From Oscillospiraceae bacterium (GTDB taxonomy: Bacteria; Bacillota; Clostridia; Oscillospirales; Ruminococcaceae), in contig CP107211.1 in the NCBI GenBank assembly GCA_025757845.1, forward strand, positions 2,294,001-2,358,000: a stretch of 64,000 nucleotides of DNA, read 5' to 3'. Under the pieces are notes generated by a model that was not told the DNA's origin, searched no databases, and worked only from the letters and a program-made list of their open reading frames with translations. This document shows positions 1-9,466 of this stretch, in pieces (within the stretch, counting starts at the first letter, position 1; the number at the start of each line of letters is the position of its first letter). Both the position numbers and the translations under genes were made by a program.

Positions 1-515
1 TCGGCACCCTCTCCGGCCTTCACGATGGGCACCCCTGCGCGGTCGGCCCAGATCTCCAGCTGCTCACTGGCAGCAGCACGGAAGGTATCGCCTGCAGCCA
101 GCATCACCCGCTTGCCCTGCCGGGTGTAGTAATCGGCCAGTTTGGCAATGCTGGTGGTCTTGCCCACGCCGTTGACCCCGATGACCAGAATGACGGCGGG
201 CTTGCCGCTCAGGTCCATCTCAGCTTCCGGCGTCATCTCCTCGGCAATGATGTCGCGCAGGGCATCTGCCGCCTGTTCGCCGGTCTTGAGGCCCTTTTCC
301 TGCACGCGGTCGCGCAGCTTGTCCACCAGATGGACCGCCACATCGCCGCCCACGTCGGCCAGGATCAGCTTTTCTTCCAGCTCATCGTACATGTCATCGT
401 CGATCACGCTGCCGGTGAGCGTATTCATAATGCTGCCCCAGAAGCCGGTGCGGGTCTTTTCCAGGCCCGTTTTCATCTTGTCTTTTTCTTTTTTTCCGAA
501 TCCGAAGAACCCCAT
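1..515 (-). CDS. ftsY: Signal recognition particle receptor FtsY (partial, C-terminus outside window)
   Basis: Membrane-associated SRP receptor GTPase that docks SRP-bound ribosomes at the translocon. Only about 171 amino-terminal residues are in the window; the frame runs off base 1. The P-loop GVNGVGKT is at about residues 113-120, followed by the conserved DTFRAAASEQLE stretch, which identifies an SRP-type GTPase. The acidic A domain is very short, as in many Firmicutes. The charged GFGKKEKDK start marks FtsY rather than Ffh. Start ATG at 515 follows AAGGAGG. It lies 34 bases after smc and completes the rnc-smc-ftsY order. Confidence 0.95.
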   Translation of the reverse strand, partial: MGFFGFGKKEKDKMKTGLEKTRTGFWGSIMNTLTGSVIDDDMYDELEEKLILADVGGDVAVHLVDKLRDRVQEKGLKTGEQAADALRDIIAEEMTPEAEMDLSGKPAVILVIGVNGVGKTTSIAKLADYYTRQGKRVMLAAGDTFRAAASEQLEIWADRAGVPIVKAGEGA

Positions 516-549
516 GGTGTCCTCCTTTGTATTTTTCTTTTATTATATA

Positions 550-3500
550 TCAGGAAACCAGCGTCGCGTCAACCTGTTCCAGATCCAGTTTGAGCAGCTT
601 GGACACGCCGTCCTCCTGCATGGTCACGCCATAGAGCACGTTGGCAGCTTCCATCGTGCCGCGGCGGTGGGTGATGACGATGAACTGGGTCTTGTCGCTC
701 ACCCGGCGCAGATACTGGGCAAACCGCACCACGTTGGCGTCGTCCAGTGCTGCCTCGATCTCGTCCAGAATGCAGAACGGAGCCGGGTTGACCGCCAGAA
801 TGGCAAAGTAGATGCTGATGGCCACCAGCGCCTGTTCGCCGCCGGAAAGGGCCTCCAGATTCTTGATGACCTTGCCCGGCGGGGCCACCCGGATGCCGAT
901 GCCGGAGGAGAGCACATCGCTCTCATCTTCCAGCATCAGGCTGGCTTCGCCGCCGCCGAACAGCTCGGCAAAGACGCGGCCAAAGTTTTCGTTGATGGCG
1001 CGGAAGCTGTCGGTGAAGATCTCCCGCATCTGAGCTGAGAGTTTCGAGATCATGCGGGACAGCTCATTTCGGCTCTCCTCCACATCGGTCACCTGCGTGA
1101 CCAGCGCGTCATACCGCGCCTTGACCTCTTTGTATTCCTCAATGGCGCTCACGTTCACGCTGCCCAGCGCACGGATCTTGCCGCGCAGGTCGGCCACCTG
1201 TGCCCGCAAAGCGGGCAGGCTGTCGAACTCCACACAAAGCGCCTCGGCCTGACTGACCGAAAGCTGATATTCATCCCACAGCTTTGCCACGGTCTGGTCG
1301 TATTCGTTCTCGGCCGCCGCCTTGCGCTCTGCCAGACGGGCCATCTCCCGGCTCATTTCCTCGCGGCTGTCGGCCGCTGTGCGGGCACGGGCCAGCGTTT
1401 CGGTCTCCGCCTGCTGGCGGGCCAGACGTTTCTGGGTCGCCTCGCGGATCTCAGTTTCCTTCTGTGCAATGGTGGTCTGGCTGTCGGCGCGGGTCTGCCG
1501 GATGTCCGCGATCTCGGCACGGCAGGCGTCGCTGCGGGCGGCCAGTGCCGCCACGCTCTCTTCCAGTGAGGTTCGGCGGGCGGCGGCATCCCTGGCCCGC
1601 TGTTCCAGCGCGGCGATCTGGCTGTAGGCCAGCTCCGCGTCCTTCTGGCGGGTCACCTGTTCCAGCCGCTTGGCGCTCAGGTCCTGTGCCAGCGCATTCT
1701 GCCGGGTCAGGAAGCTGTCATCGCCCTCCGCGATGCGGCTCATCTCGGCGGTGCGCCGGTCGATCTTTTCAGTGAGCTCTGCCTGCAGCTTTGCGGCGTC
1801 CTCTGCCTTTGCGCGGCTGTCGGCCAGCGCAGCCTGCAGGGTGTCGATCTCCTGTCGGCGGGCGTTCCGTGCCGTTTCCAGCTGGGCGGCAGCGGCTTCC
1901 AGCCGCTTCTGCTCTGCCTCAGCACGCACCCGGTCATTGGCTGCGGTGATCTGCTCGCTGGCGGTAGCGGTCAGCTCAGCCTGCAGGGCGTCCACCTGTT
2001 CCTTGCACTGGTCGGTCTTTTCCTGCGCGGCAAGGCAGTCCTTCTGCAGCTTTGCGGCCCTGATGCGCAGTTCTTCCATCTCCTGCTTGCGGGTGAACAG
2101 CCCGGCGCTGCGCTGCACGCTGCCGCCGGTAAAGCTGCCGCCCGCGTTGATCACCTGACCGTCCATGGTCACCACCCGGCTGCGGAAACCATTGTCCCGC
2201 GCCACGCGGGAGGCCTCGTTGATGTCCTCCACCACAATGATGCGGCCCAGCAGGTTCGACACAATGTTGTCATACCGTGCATCGGCCTGCACCAGGCTGG
2301 AGGCCAGCCGTGCGGTGCCGGACAGCCGTCCCCGGAACACCCCGGGCTGCACCGTGTCCAGCGGCAGGAAGGTGGCCCGGCCCGCATTGTCGCTGCGCAG
2401 CAGGGCAATGGCCGCCTTGGCCGCGGCTTCGTTTTCCACCACGATGTTCTGCAGGGCCGCGCCCAGCGCCGTTTCCACGGCCACTTCGCAGCCGGGCTCC
2501 ACCTTCAGGATGGCCGACACCGGCCCGATGATGCCCCGCAGGCGGCGGGCCCCGGCGGCGCGCATGACGGCCTTGACCGAGTTCTGGTAGCCGTCCATGT
2601 TCTTTTCCAGCTCCCGCAGCACCGACAGCCGCTGGCGGGCTGCATCCAGCTCCCGGCCCAGCCGCTGTTCGGCGGTGTCGGCCTCGTCCAGCGCAGCCTT
2701 GCGGTTTTTGAGCTTGAGTTCCAGCCCGGAGCGCACATTGGCCAGTTGTTTTTCGTTTTCGGTCAGCATCTCCCGGTAGCGGATGGTGTCGGTCAGGTCC
2801 TGTCTGGCCGTCTCCCACTGGTCGGTGCCCTCCTGCACGGCCTGCTCCAGTGCCGGCAGGCGCTGACGGGCCGTTTCCTCGGCGGCTTCGGCGGCAGCCT
2901 GTGCCACCTGTGCTTCGGTGCGCTTGGCTGTCAGGTCGGTGATCTCGGCCCGCAGGGTGTCCTTTCGGGCACCGCTGGCATTGCTGGCGTCGGCCAGCTG
3001 TTCCAGTTCTGCGTTCAGGGCGTCGATCTCCGCCGCCAGCTTCTCGCCCTCGGCTTCCATTTTGGCGGCCACGGCCCGGTGGCGCTGCAGGGCGGCATCC
3101 GCTTCTGCGCCGTCCTGCTCCCCGGCTTCGATCTCGCTGCGCAGGGAGGCGATGCTTTCCTCGTTGCGGAGGATGTCGTTTTCCAGCACGGCAATGCGGC
3201 TGTCCGAACCGCTGATCTGCTCGGTGATGCTGCGGATATCCCCATTCAGGCGCTCGACCGAAATGGTCAGCTGCTGTGCCTGCATCCGGATCTCCTCAGC
3301 CTCCTGCTCGGCGGCCTTTGCCTCGCCGTCAAAGCGCTCGTAGTCCGCCTGTGCCGTCTCGTAATCCCGCACCTGCTGGCGCACGGTATCGCGGGCCCGG
3401 TGCACGCTGTCGGTCCACAGGGTCACTTCCAGCGTTTTGCGCTGTTCGCTCAATTCCAGGAATTTCTGTGCCTTGGCGCTCTCTTTTTCCAGCGGGCCGA

Positions 3501-4107
3501 CCCGGCTTTCCAGCTCACCCAGGATGTCCCGCAGGCGCTCCAGATTCTCGCCCGCCGCAGCCAGACGGCGCTCGGCCTCGGTCTTGCGGTAGCGGTATTT
3601 GGCAATGCCGCAGGCCTCTTCAAAGATCTCGCGCCGCTCGCTGCTCTTGGCCGCCACGATCTCCGCGATGCGCCCCTGCCCGATGACCGAATAGCCGTCG
3701 CGGCCGATGCCGGTATCCAGCAGCAGCTCGTACACGTCGCGCAGGCGGCACACCTGCCCGTTGATGGTATATTCGCTATCGCCGGAGCGGTAATATTTGC
3801 GGCCGATGGTCACTTCGTCGGCGTCCACGTCCAGCGTGTGGCCGGTGTTGTCCAGCGTCAGGCGCACACTGGCAAAGCCCATGGCGCTGCGCCGCCGGGT
3901 GCCGCCAAAGATCACATCCTCCATCTTGCCCGCCGCACGCAGCTGGCGGGAGCTGGTCTCGCCCAGCACCCAGCGCACTGCGTCCGAAAGGTTCGACTTG
4001 CCGGAGCCGTTGGGGCCCACCACGCCGGTGACACCGGCGTCAAAGGTGATCTTTACCTTGTCGGGGAAGCTCTTGAAGCCCTGGATCTCCAGTTCCTTGA
4101 ATACCAT
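550..4107 (-). CDS. smc: Chromosome segregation ATPase SMC
   Basis: Structural maintenance of chromosomes protein, 1185 residues, the usual bacterial length. It compacts and helps segregate the nucleoid together with ScpA and ScpB, which are not in this window. Walker A GPNGSGKS is at residues 31-38. Two long alanine- and glutamine-rich coiled coils flank a hinge at roughly 505-650. The ABC signature LSGGEQALVAI lies near residue 1085, followed by Walker B FCILDEIEAALDD. The gene starts 4 bases after the rnc stop, so translation is probably coupled. Many long open frames on the opposite strand are composition artefacts. Confidence 0.97.
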   Translation of the reverse strand: MVFKELEIQGFKSFPDKVKITFDAGVTGVVGPNGSGKSNLSDAVRWVLGETSSRQLRAAGKMEDVIFGGTRRRSAMGFASVRLTLDNTGHTLDVDADEVTIGRKYYRSGDSEYTINGQVCRLRDVYELLLDTGIGRDGYSVIGQGRIAEIVAAKSSERREIFEEACGIAKYRYRKTEAERRLAAAGENLERLRDILGELESRVGPLEKESAKAQKFLELSEQRKTLEVTLWTDSVHRARDTVRQQVRDYETAQADYERFDGEAKAAEQEAEEIRMQAQQLTISVERLNGDIRSITEQISGSDSRIAVLENDILRNEESIASLRSEIEAGEQDGAEADAALQRHRAVAAKMEAEGEKLAAEIDALNAELEQLADASNASGARKDTLRAEITDLTAKRTEAQVAQAAAEAAEETARQRLPALEQAVQEGTDQWETARQDLTDTIRYREMLTENEKQLANVRSGLELKLKNRKAALDEADTAEQRLGRELDAARQRLSVLRELEKNMDGYQNSVKAVMRAAGARRLRGIIGPVSAILKVEPGCEVAVETALGAALQNIVVENEAAAKAAIALLRSDNAGRATFLPLDTVQPGVFRGRLSGTARLASSLVQADARYDNIVSNLLGRIIVVEDINEASRVARDNGFRSRVVTMDGQVINAGGSFTGGSVQRSAGLFTRKQEMEELRIRAAKLQKDCLAAQEKTDQCKEQVDALQAELTATASEQITAANDRVRAEAEQKRLEAAAAQLETARNARRQEIDTLQAALADSRAKAEDAAKLQAELTEKIDRRTAEMSRIAEGDDSFLTRQNALAQDLSAKRLEQVTRQKDAELAYSQIAALEQRARDAAARRTSLEESVAALAARSDACRAEIADIRQTRADSQTTIAQKETEIREATQKRLARQQAETETLARARTAADSREEMSREMARLAERKAAAENEYDQTVAKLWDEYQLSVSQAEALCVEFDSLPALRAQVADLRGKIRALGSVNVSAIEEYKEVKARYDALVTQVTDVEESRNELSRMISKLSAQMREIFTDSFRAINENFGRVFAELFGGGEASLMLEDESDVLSSGIGIRVAPPGKVIKNLEALSGGEQALVAISIYFAILAVNPAPFCILDEIEAALDDANVVRFAQYLRRVSDKTQFIVITHRRGTMEAANVLYGVTMQEDGVSKLLKLDLEQVDATLVS

Positions 4108-4111
4108 CGTT

Positions 4112-4786
4112 TTACTTTTCCTTTATCACGCCCAGCAGCTTCAGGGCCTCTTTGGCGGCATGCTGCTCGGCGGCCTTCTTGCTGCGGCCCTCGCCCCGGG
4201 CCACCCGGTCCGAGTTGAAGCGCACGGCCACCACAAAGTGCTTGTCGTGGTCCGGGCCGGACTCGCTCTCCACCACATAGCTCAGCCGCTCTTCGGGGTT
4301 CTGCTGCACGATCTCCTGCAGGCGGGTCTTGTAGTCGGCCTCGGCGTGCTTGCCCTCGGTGATGAAGGGCAGGATGAAATTGCGGGCGACCTCCATGCCG
4401 CCGTCCAGATACAGGGCAGCGATCACCGCCTCAAAGGCGTCCGATACCACACTGGGGCGGGTGCGGCCGCCGCAGCGCTCTTCGCCGCGGCCCAGCCGCA
4501 GGTACTCGCCCAGATGGATCTCCTGCGCGAACTGGAATAAAGCCCCTTCGCTGACCAGACTGGCGCGGATGCGGGTCAGGTCGCCCTCCGGCCGGTCGGC
4601 GTAGGCGTGGAACAGGTAGTCTGCCGAGACGATCTGCAGCACGCTGTCGCCCAGAAACTCCAGCCGCTCGTTGTGCTTCACCGGGGCGCGGCTCTCGTTG
4701 GCGTAGCTGGTGTGGGTGAGCGCCGTTTCCAGCAGCTCCGGGTTTTTGAACGTATAACCAATGATCGATTCCAACGGATGGCTCAT
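4112..4786 (-). CDS. rnc: Ribonuclease III
   Basis: Double-strand-specific endoribonuclease that processes rRNA precursors and structured mRNAs. It has 224 residues. The family signature NERLEFLGDS is at residues 39-48, the second acidic cluster DAFEAVIAALYLDGG follows, and a double-stranded RNA binding domain occupies about 155-220, with the KKAAEQHAAKEAL helix visible. It lies 28 bases after plsX and directly before smc. The gene commonly found between plsX and rnc, acpP, is absent here. Confidence 0.96.
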   Translation of the reverse strand: MSHPLESIIGYTFKNPELLETALTHTSYANESRAPVKHNERLEFLGDSVLQIVSADYLFHAYADRPEGDLTRIRASLVSEGALFQFAQEIHLGEYLRLGRGEERCGGRTRPSVVSDAFEAVIAALYLDGGMEVARNFILPFITEGKHAEADYKTRLQEIVQQNPEERLSYVVESESGPDHDKHFVVAVRFNSDRVARGEGRSKKAAEQHAAKEALKLLGVIKEK

Positions 4787-4814
4787 ATGTCATTGCTCCC
4801 TTGCATTGTGCTTT

Positions 4815-5831
4815 TTATTCCTCCGGTTTGTTTGCCGCCGCAAGCTCATCCAGGGCAGACTGCATGGTGCCGCACAGGTCGTTCTCCACGCAGGTCTTGG
4901 CCTGCCGGATGGCGTTCTTGATGCCCTTGGCCTTGGAGGAGCCGTGGGCCTTGATGACCGGCTGCTTTGCGCCCAGGAAGGGTGCGCCGCCGTATTCCTC
5001 GCTGTCCATCTGGTGCTTCAGGTCCGACACGCCGCCCTTGAGCAGCAGGTAGGCGATCTTGCCGCCGAAGTTTGCCAGGAACATCTGCTTGAGCATGCCC
5101 AGCAGCATCTTGGCCACGCCCTCGGTCAGCTTGAGGATCACGTTGCCGGTAAAGCCGTCGCACACCACCACGTCCACTTCGCCGTTCGGCACGTCGCGGG
5201 GCTCGATGTTGCCCACAAAGCGGATGCCCGGGGTCGTTTTCAGCAGCTGGTGGGCCTCCTTGAGCACGGGGGTGCCCTTGCTCTCCTCGGCACCGTTGTT
5301 GGCCAGCGCCACGCTGGGGTCCCTGCGGCCCTCCACCTTGTTCACATAGCAGCTGCCCATGACGGCAAAGGCGGCCAGCATCTCTGGGCGGCACTCCACG
5401 TTGGCACCGCAGTCCAGCAGCAGGTAAGCCTGCTTTTTGGCGGGCACCATGGTGGCCAGAGCCGGACGCTTTACCCCCCGGAGGGTGCGCACGATGAGGC
5501 TTGCGCCCACATGCAGTGCACCGGTGCTGCCGGCAGAGACAAAGGCGCCGCCCTTGCCCTCCTTCAGCAGGTTCAGACCCACCACGATGGAAGAATCCTT
5601 CTTCTGGCGGATGGCGCGGGCAGGTTCATCGCACATCTCGATGACCTCGGTGCAGTTCACCAGCTCGATGCCGTCCAGCGGGATGTTATTGTCCGCCGCC
5701 GTCCTGCGCACCAGTTCCTCATTGCCCACGCCGAGGATCTGCACGCCGTATTCCTTCACGGCCTGTGCCGTGCCTTCCAGCACGGCCAGAGGGGCGTTGT
5801 CGCCGCCCATCATGTCTACAATGATCTTCAT
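4815..5831 (-). CDS. plsX: Phosphate acyltransferase PlsX
   Basis: Makes acyl-phosphate from acyl-ACP, the first step of the PlsX/PlsY route to phosphatidic acid; peripheral membrane protein. It has 338 residues, a normal length. The amino terminus MKIIVDMMGGDNAP is diagnostic. Further family motifs are VGNIEPRDV and VCDGFTGNVILK in the carboxy-terminal half. The start ATG at 5831 is preceded by AAAGGAG. It sits between trmFO and rnc in a same-strand run with short gaps, so it is probably part of the trmFO-to-ftsY transcript. Confidence 0.96.
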   Translation of the reverse strand: MKIIVDMMGGDNAPLAVLEGTAQAVKEYGVQILGVGNEELVRRTAADNNIPLDGIELVNCTEVIEMCDEPARAIRQKKDSSIVVGLNLLKEGKGGAFVSAGSTGALHVGASLIVRTLRGVKRPALATMVPAKKQAYLLLDCGANVECRPEMLAAFAVMGSCYVNKVEGRRDPSVALANNGAEESKGTPVLKEAHQLLKTTPGIRFVGNIEPRDVPNGEVDVVVCDGFTGNVILKLTEGVAKMLLGMLKQMFLANFGGKIAYLLLKGGVSDLKHQMDSEEYGGAPFLGAKQPVIKAHGSSKAKGIKNAIRQAKTCVENDLCGTMQSALDELAAANKPEE

Positions 5832-5870
5832 AGTTGCGCTCCTTTCTGTTCCGGGAGATCGGCCCTGTGG

Positions 5871-7247
5871 TTACAGGGCGGTTTCATCCAGCCACTGCTG
5901 GAAGCTGGCAACAGCGCGCTCGGCCTGTGCCATGTAACGCAGGCGCTTGTCGCGGGGACGCTTGTCCTCCGGCAGCGGGGGCAGGATGCCCATGTTCGCG
6001 CCCATCGGCTGGAAGTTCTTGTTCTCGGTGGTCAGGTACTGCACCAGTGCGCCGCACATGGTGTCCGCCGGCGGGGGCGGCAGCTCCCGGCCTTCCAGCC
6101 GGGCATAGAGGTTCCGCGCAGCCAGAAGGCCACAGGCGGCACTTTCCATGTAGCCCTCAAAGCCGGTGATCTGCCCGGCAAAGAACACATTGGGGTGCTC
6201 CTTCAGGCACAGGCCCGCACTCAATACACGAGGTGCATCCAGGAAGGTGTTGCGGTGCATGACACCGTACCGCACGAACTCGGCATGTTCCAGGCCGGGG
6301 ATCATGCTGAATACCCGCTTTTGCTCTCCCCACTTGAGGTTGGTCTGGAAGCCCACGATGTTGTACAGGGTGCGCTCCTTGTTCTCGGCCCGCAGCTGGA
6401 CGTTGGCCCAGGGGCGGTGGCCGGTGTTGGGGTCCACCAGGCCCACCGGGCGCAGGGGGCCAAACCGCATGGTGTCGGCACCGCGGGCAGCCATGATCTC
6501 GATGGGCATGCAGCCCTCGTACACGGTCACGGTATCGGCCTTTTTGCCGTGGGCGTCCGGGTCGGGCCGGGCGCTCTGCTCTGCCCCGGTGTCAAAGTCG
6601 TGCAGCGGGGCACGCTCGGCCGCAGCCAGCGCCGCATGGAACGCCTCATACTCGGCCTTGTTGAAGGGGCAGTTCAGGTAGTCGGCATCTCCGCGGCCAT
6701 AGCGGGAGGCGGCAAACACCTTGTTGTAGTCCAGGCTCTCGGCCGTCACGATGGGCGCCACGGCATCGTAGAAGTGCAGGCGCTCGTCGCCGGTCAGGGC
6801 ACCGATCTCGTCCGCCAGTTTCCCGTCGGTCAAGGGGCCGGTGGCCACCAGGATGGGGGCGCTTTCGTCGATGTGCTCCACCGGCTGGCGGTGCACGGTG
6901 ATGTTGGGGCACTCCTCCACCCGGCGGGTGACCTCCGCGCTGAAGGCGTCCCGGTCCACTGCCAGGGCTCCGCCGGCGGCCACGCGGGCCACCTCCGCCG
7001 CCTGCAGCAGCTGGCTGCCCATGCGGCGCATCTCTTCCTTCAGCAGGCCGGACGCAGAGTCCAGCCGTTCGGCCTTGAGGCTGTTGGAGCAGATCAGCTC
7101 CGCAAAGCCCTCGCTCTTGTGTGCGGGCGAGAAGTGCATCGGCTTCTGCTCATACAGGTCCACCTGTACGCCCTTACCGGCCAGCCACAGGGCCGCTTCG
7201 CAGCCCGCCAGACCGGCGCCCAGAACAGTTACTTTATAATCGCTCAT
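5871..7247 (-). CDS. trmFO: tRNA (uracil-5-)-methyltransferase TrmFO (folate/FAD-dependent)
   Basis: Methylates U54 of tRNA to ribothymidine using methylene-tetrahydrofolate and FADH2, the Gram-positive alternative to TrmA. It has 458 residues. The FAD-binding GAGLAG motif is at residues 10-15. The conserved CSNSLKAERLDSASGLLKEE segment and the YEGCMPIE cysteine region are present. ATG at 7247 is preferred over the in-frame start 51 bases upstream because AAGGAAAA precedes it and MSDYKVTVLGAG is the family amino terminus. It follows topA by 16 bases, the usual topA-trmFO order. Confidence 0.95.
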   Translation of the reverse strand: MSDYKVTVLGAGLAGCEAALWLAGKGVQVDLYEQKPMHFSPAHKSEGFAELICSNSLKAERLDSASGLLKEEMRRMGSQLLQAAEVARVAAGGALAVDRDAFSAEVTRRVEECPNITVHRQPVEHIDESAPILVATGPLTDGKLADEIGALTGDERLHFYDAVAPIVTAESLDYNKVFAASRYGRGDADYLNCPFNKAEYEAFHAALAAAERAPLHDFDTGAEQSARPDPDAHGKKADTVTVYEGCMPIEIMAARGADTMRFGPLRPVGLVDPNTGHRPWANVQLRAENKERTLYNIVGFQTNLKWGEQKRVFSMIPGLEHAEFVRYGVMHRNTFLDAPRVLSAGLCLKEHPNVFFAGQITGFEGYMESAACGLLAARNLYARLEGRELPPPPADTMCGALVQYLTTENKNFQPMGANMGILPPLPEDKRPRDKRLRYMAQAERAVASFQQWLDETAL

Positions 7248-7263
7248 GTTGTCGTTTTTTCCT

Positions 7264-9348
7264 TTAATCCTTCTTCGGCACCGGCATCTCAAAGCCACAG
7301 CCCTCTTTGGCGCAATAGAGCTTGGAGCCCTTGCGGAAGAGGGTGGAGCCGCACTTTTCGCACTTGGTGGCCACCGGCATATCCCAGGTCATGAAGTCGC
7401 AGTCCGGGTAGCGCTCGCAGCCGTAGTAGATGCGGCCCTTTGCGCTCTTGCGCTCCAGCATGCGGCCCTTGCCGCACTTGGGGCAGATGCCTCCGGTGTC
7501 CTTGACCAGACGCTTGGTGCCCCGGCACTCCGGGAAACCGCTGCAGGCCAGGAACTTGCCGTACTTGCCCACCTTGATGACCATGGGGCGGCCGCACAGG
7601 TCGCACACCTCGCTGGAAGGCTCGTCCGGCACCTTGACCTTTTTGCCCTCCATGTTCTTTTCGGCCTGCTCCAGGCTGGCCTCAAAGCCCTGGTAAAAGT
7701 CATCCACCGTCTTGCGCCAGTCAGCCTTGCCGCTTTCCACCTTATCCAGATTCTTTTCCATCTGGGCGGAGAAGTCCACGTCCACGATGTGGGGGAACTG
7801 CTCCAGCATCAGGCCATCTACGGCCCGGCCCAGCAGGGTGGGCTTGAGCTTTTTCTGGTCGCGCTCCACATAGCCGCGGTCGATGATGGTGGTGATGATG
7901 GGCGCATAGGTGGAGGGGCGGCCGATGCCGTTTTCTTCCAGCGCCTTGATGAGGGTGGCTTCGGTGTAGCGGGCGGGCGGCTGGGTGAACTTCTGTTCAC
8001 TCTTCAGCTCCTTGATTTTCAGCACCTGGCCCTGTTCCAGCGGGGGAAGGTTGGTTTCCTTCTTTTCCTTCTCGTCGGTGGCTTCCTCGTACAGGGCGGT
8101 AAAGCCGTCAAAGGTCACGGTGTAGCCGCTGGCCTTGAAACGATAGTCTGCCGCGCTCACGGTGACGGACACGGTGTCCTGCTGGCAGTCTGCCATCTGG
8201 CTGGCCATAAAGCGGCTCCAGATCATGCGGTAGAGCTTGGCGGTGTCGCCGCTGATGCTCTTGTCCACCTCGTCCGGCGTCAGGGACGGCACCGAGGGAC
8301 GGATGGCTTCATGGGCGTCCTGCGCAGCGGTCGCACTCTTGGTTTTCCACACCCGCTTGTAGGGGCAGATATAATTTTCGCCGTAAGCCCCGGCGATATA
8401 CTCCTTGGCAGCGGCAACGGCTTCGTCCGAGATGCGCAGGCTGTCGGTACGCATGTAGGTGATCAGACCCATGGTGCCGTGCCCGGCAATGTCCACGCCT
8501 TCGTACAGGGTCTGGGCAGCCCGCATGGTGCGGGTAGCCGTGAAGCCCAGCCGACGGGAGGCCTCCTGCTGCAGGGTACTGGTGATAAAGGCCGGGGTGG
8601 GCTGCTTGGCGCGCTTGCCCTTTTTCAGCTCTGCCACCACATACTCGGCCCCTTCCAGGCCCTTTTCGATGGCACGGGCCTCGGCCTCGTTCTTGGGCAG
8701 CAGCTTCTTGCCCTTGCTGTCGGTGGCAAGGCGGGCGGTAAAGCTCTTGTGCCCGGCACCCAGCGTCACGTCCACGTTCCAGTATTCGTCCGGCTTGAAG
8801 CTCTCGATCTCCTTTTCGCGGTCGTCGATGAGGCGCACGGCCACGCTCTGCACGCGGCCTGCCGACAGGCCCCGGCGCACCTTGCGCCACAAAAAGGGGC
8901 TGAGCTTGTAACCCACCAGACGGTCCAGCACACGGCGGGCCTGCTGGGCGTTGAACAGATCTTCGTCGATGGCGCGGGGGTGGGCCATGCCCTCCTTCAC
9001 GCCCTTTTTGGTGATCTCGTCAAAGGTGACGCGGTTGGGGGCATGGGGGTCCAGCCCCAGGATGTTGGCCAAGTGCCAGCTGATGGCTTCGCCTTCGCGG
9101 TCCGGGTCGGTCGCCAGCAGAACGCCGTCGGCGTGCTTGGCCTTGCTTTTCAGTTCCTTGATGAGCTTTTCCTTGCCTTTGATGCTGATGTACTGGGGCG
9201 TATAGCCGTGCTCCACATCAATGCCCAGCTGGGAAGCCGGCAGGTCCCGGATATGGCCCATGCTGGCGGTGACCTCGTAGTCATCGCCCAGATATTTGCC
9301 AATGGTCTTCGCCTTTGCAGGCGACTCCACGATCACTAGTTTCGCCAT
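7264..9348 (-). CDS. topA: DNA topoisomerase I (type IA)
   Basis: Relaxes negative supercoils by a covalent 5'-phosphotyrosine intermediate. It has 694 residues, the usual Firmicutes length. A TOPRIM domain starts at MAKLVIVESPAKAKTIG with catalytic Glu8, and acidic DPDREGEAISWH follows. The active-site tyrosine is Tyr298 in TYMRTDSLRIS. Three carboxy-terminal zinc ribbons are visible (CDLCGRP, CPKCGKG, CEKCGST with their partner cysteines). It lies downstream of dprA with a 118-base gap that carries its own possible promoter. Confidence 0.97.
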   Translation of the reverse strand: MAKLVIVESPAKAKTIGKYLGDDYEVTASMGHIRDLPASQLGIDVEHGYTPQYISIKGKEKLIKELKSKAKHADGVLLATDPDREGEAISWHLANILGLDPHAPNRVTFDEITKKGVKEGMAHPRAIDEDLFNAQQARRVLDRLVGYKLSPFLWRKVRRGLSAGRVQSVAVRLIDDREKEIESFKPDEYWNVDVTLGAGHKSFTARLATDSKGKKLLPKNEAEARAIEKGLEGAEYVVAELKKGKRAKQPTPAFITSTLQQEASRRLGFTATRTMRAAQTLYEGVDIAGHGTMGLITYMRTDSLRISDEAVAAAKEYIAGAYGENYICPYKRVWKTKSATAAQDAHEAIRPSVPSLTPDEVDKSISGDTAKLYRMIWSRFMASQMADCQQDTVSVTVSAADYRFKASGYTVTFDGFTALYEEATDEKEKKETNLPPLEQGQVLKIKELKSEQKFTQPPARYTEATLIKALEENGIGRPSTYAPIITTIIDRGYVERDQKKLKPTLLGRAVDGLMLEQFPHIVDVDFSAQMEKNLDKVESGKADWRKTVDDFYQGFEASLEQAEKNMEGKKVKVPDEPSSEVCDLCGRPMVIKVGKYGKFLACSGFPECRGTKRLVKDTGGICPKCGKGRMLERKSAKGRIYYGCERYPDCDFMTWDMPVATKCEKCGSTLFRKGSKLYCAKEGCGFEMPVPKKD

Positions 9349-9424
9349 TCGTGTTTTTCTCCCGTTCTCTTTCTATCAAAACGCACCGCACAGCATCTGC
9401 ACGGCACGGATCCTTGTTTTTATG

Positions 9425-9430
9425 ATTGTA
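9425..9430 (-). promoter_or_regulatory. Possible extended -10 promoter for topA
   Basis: On the minus strand the gap before topA contains TGG followed by TACAAT, an extended -10 element. No good -35 lies 17 bases upstream, so this is a weak prediction. It would give topA a transcript independent of dprA. Confidence 0.35.
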
Positions 9431-9466
9431 CCACAGCTGTTGTGTGCTTTGCCAGCAAAAATTATA

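Noticed and set aside
1..515. Truncated ftsY pseudogene
   Set aside because: The frame is open to the window edge and the P-loop is intact; it is cut by the window, not broken.
4761..7394. 877-codon open frame on the plus strand opposite plsX and trmFO
   Set aside because: It lies antisense to two clearly identified genes, has a histidine/alanine/glycine-rich composition typical of reverse frames in GC-rich DNA, and has no ribosome binding site or recognisable domain.
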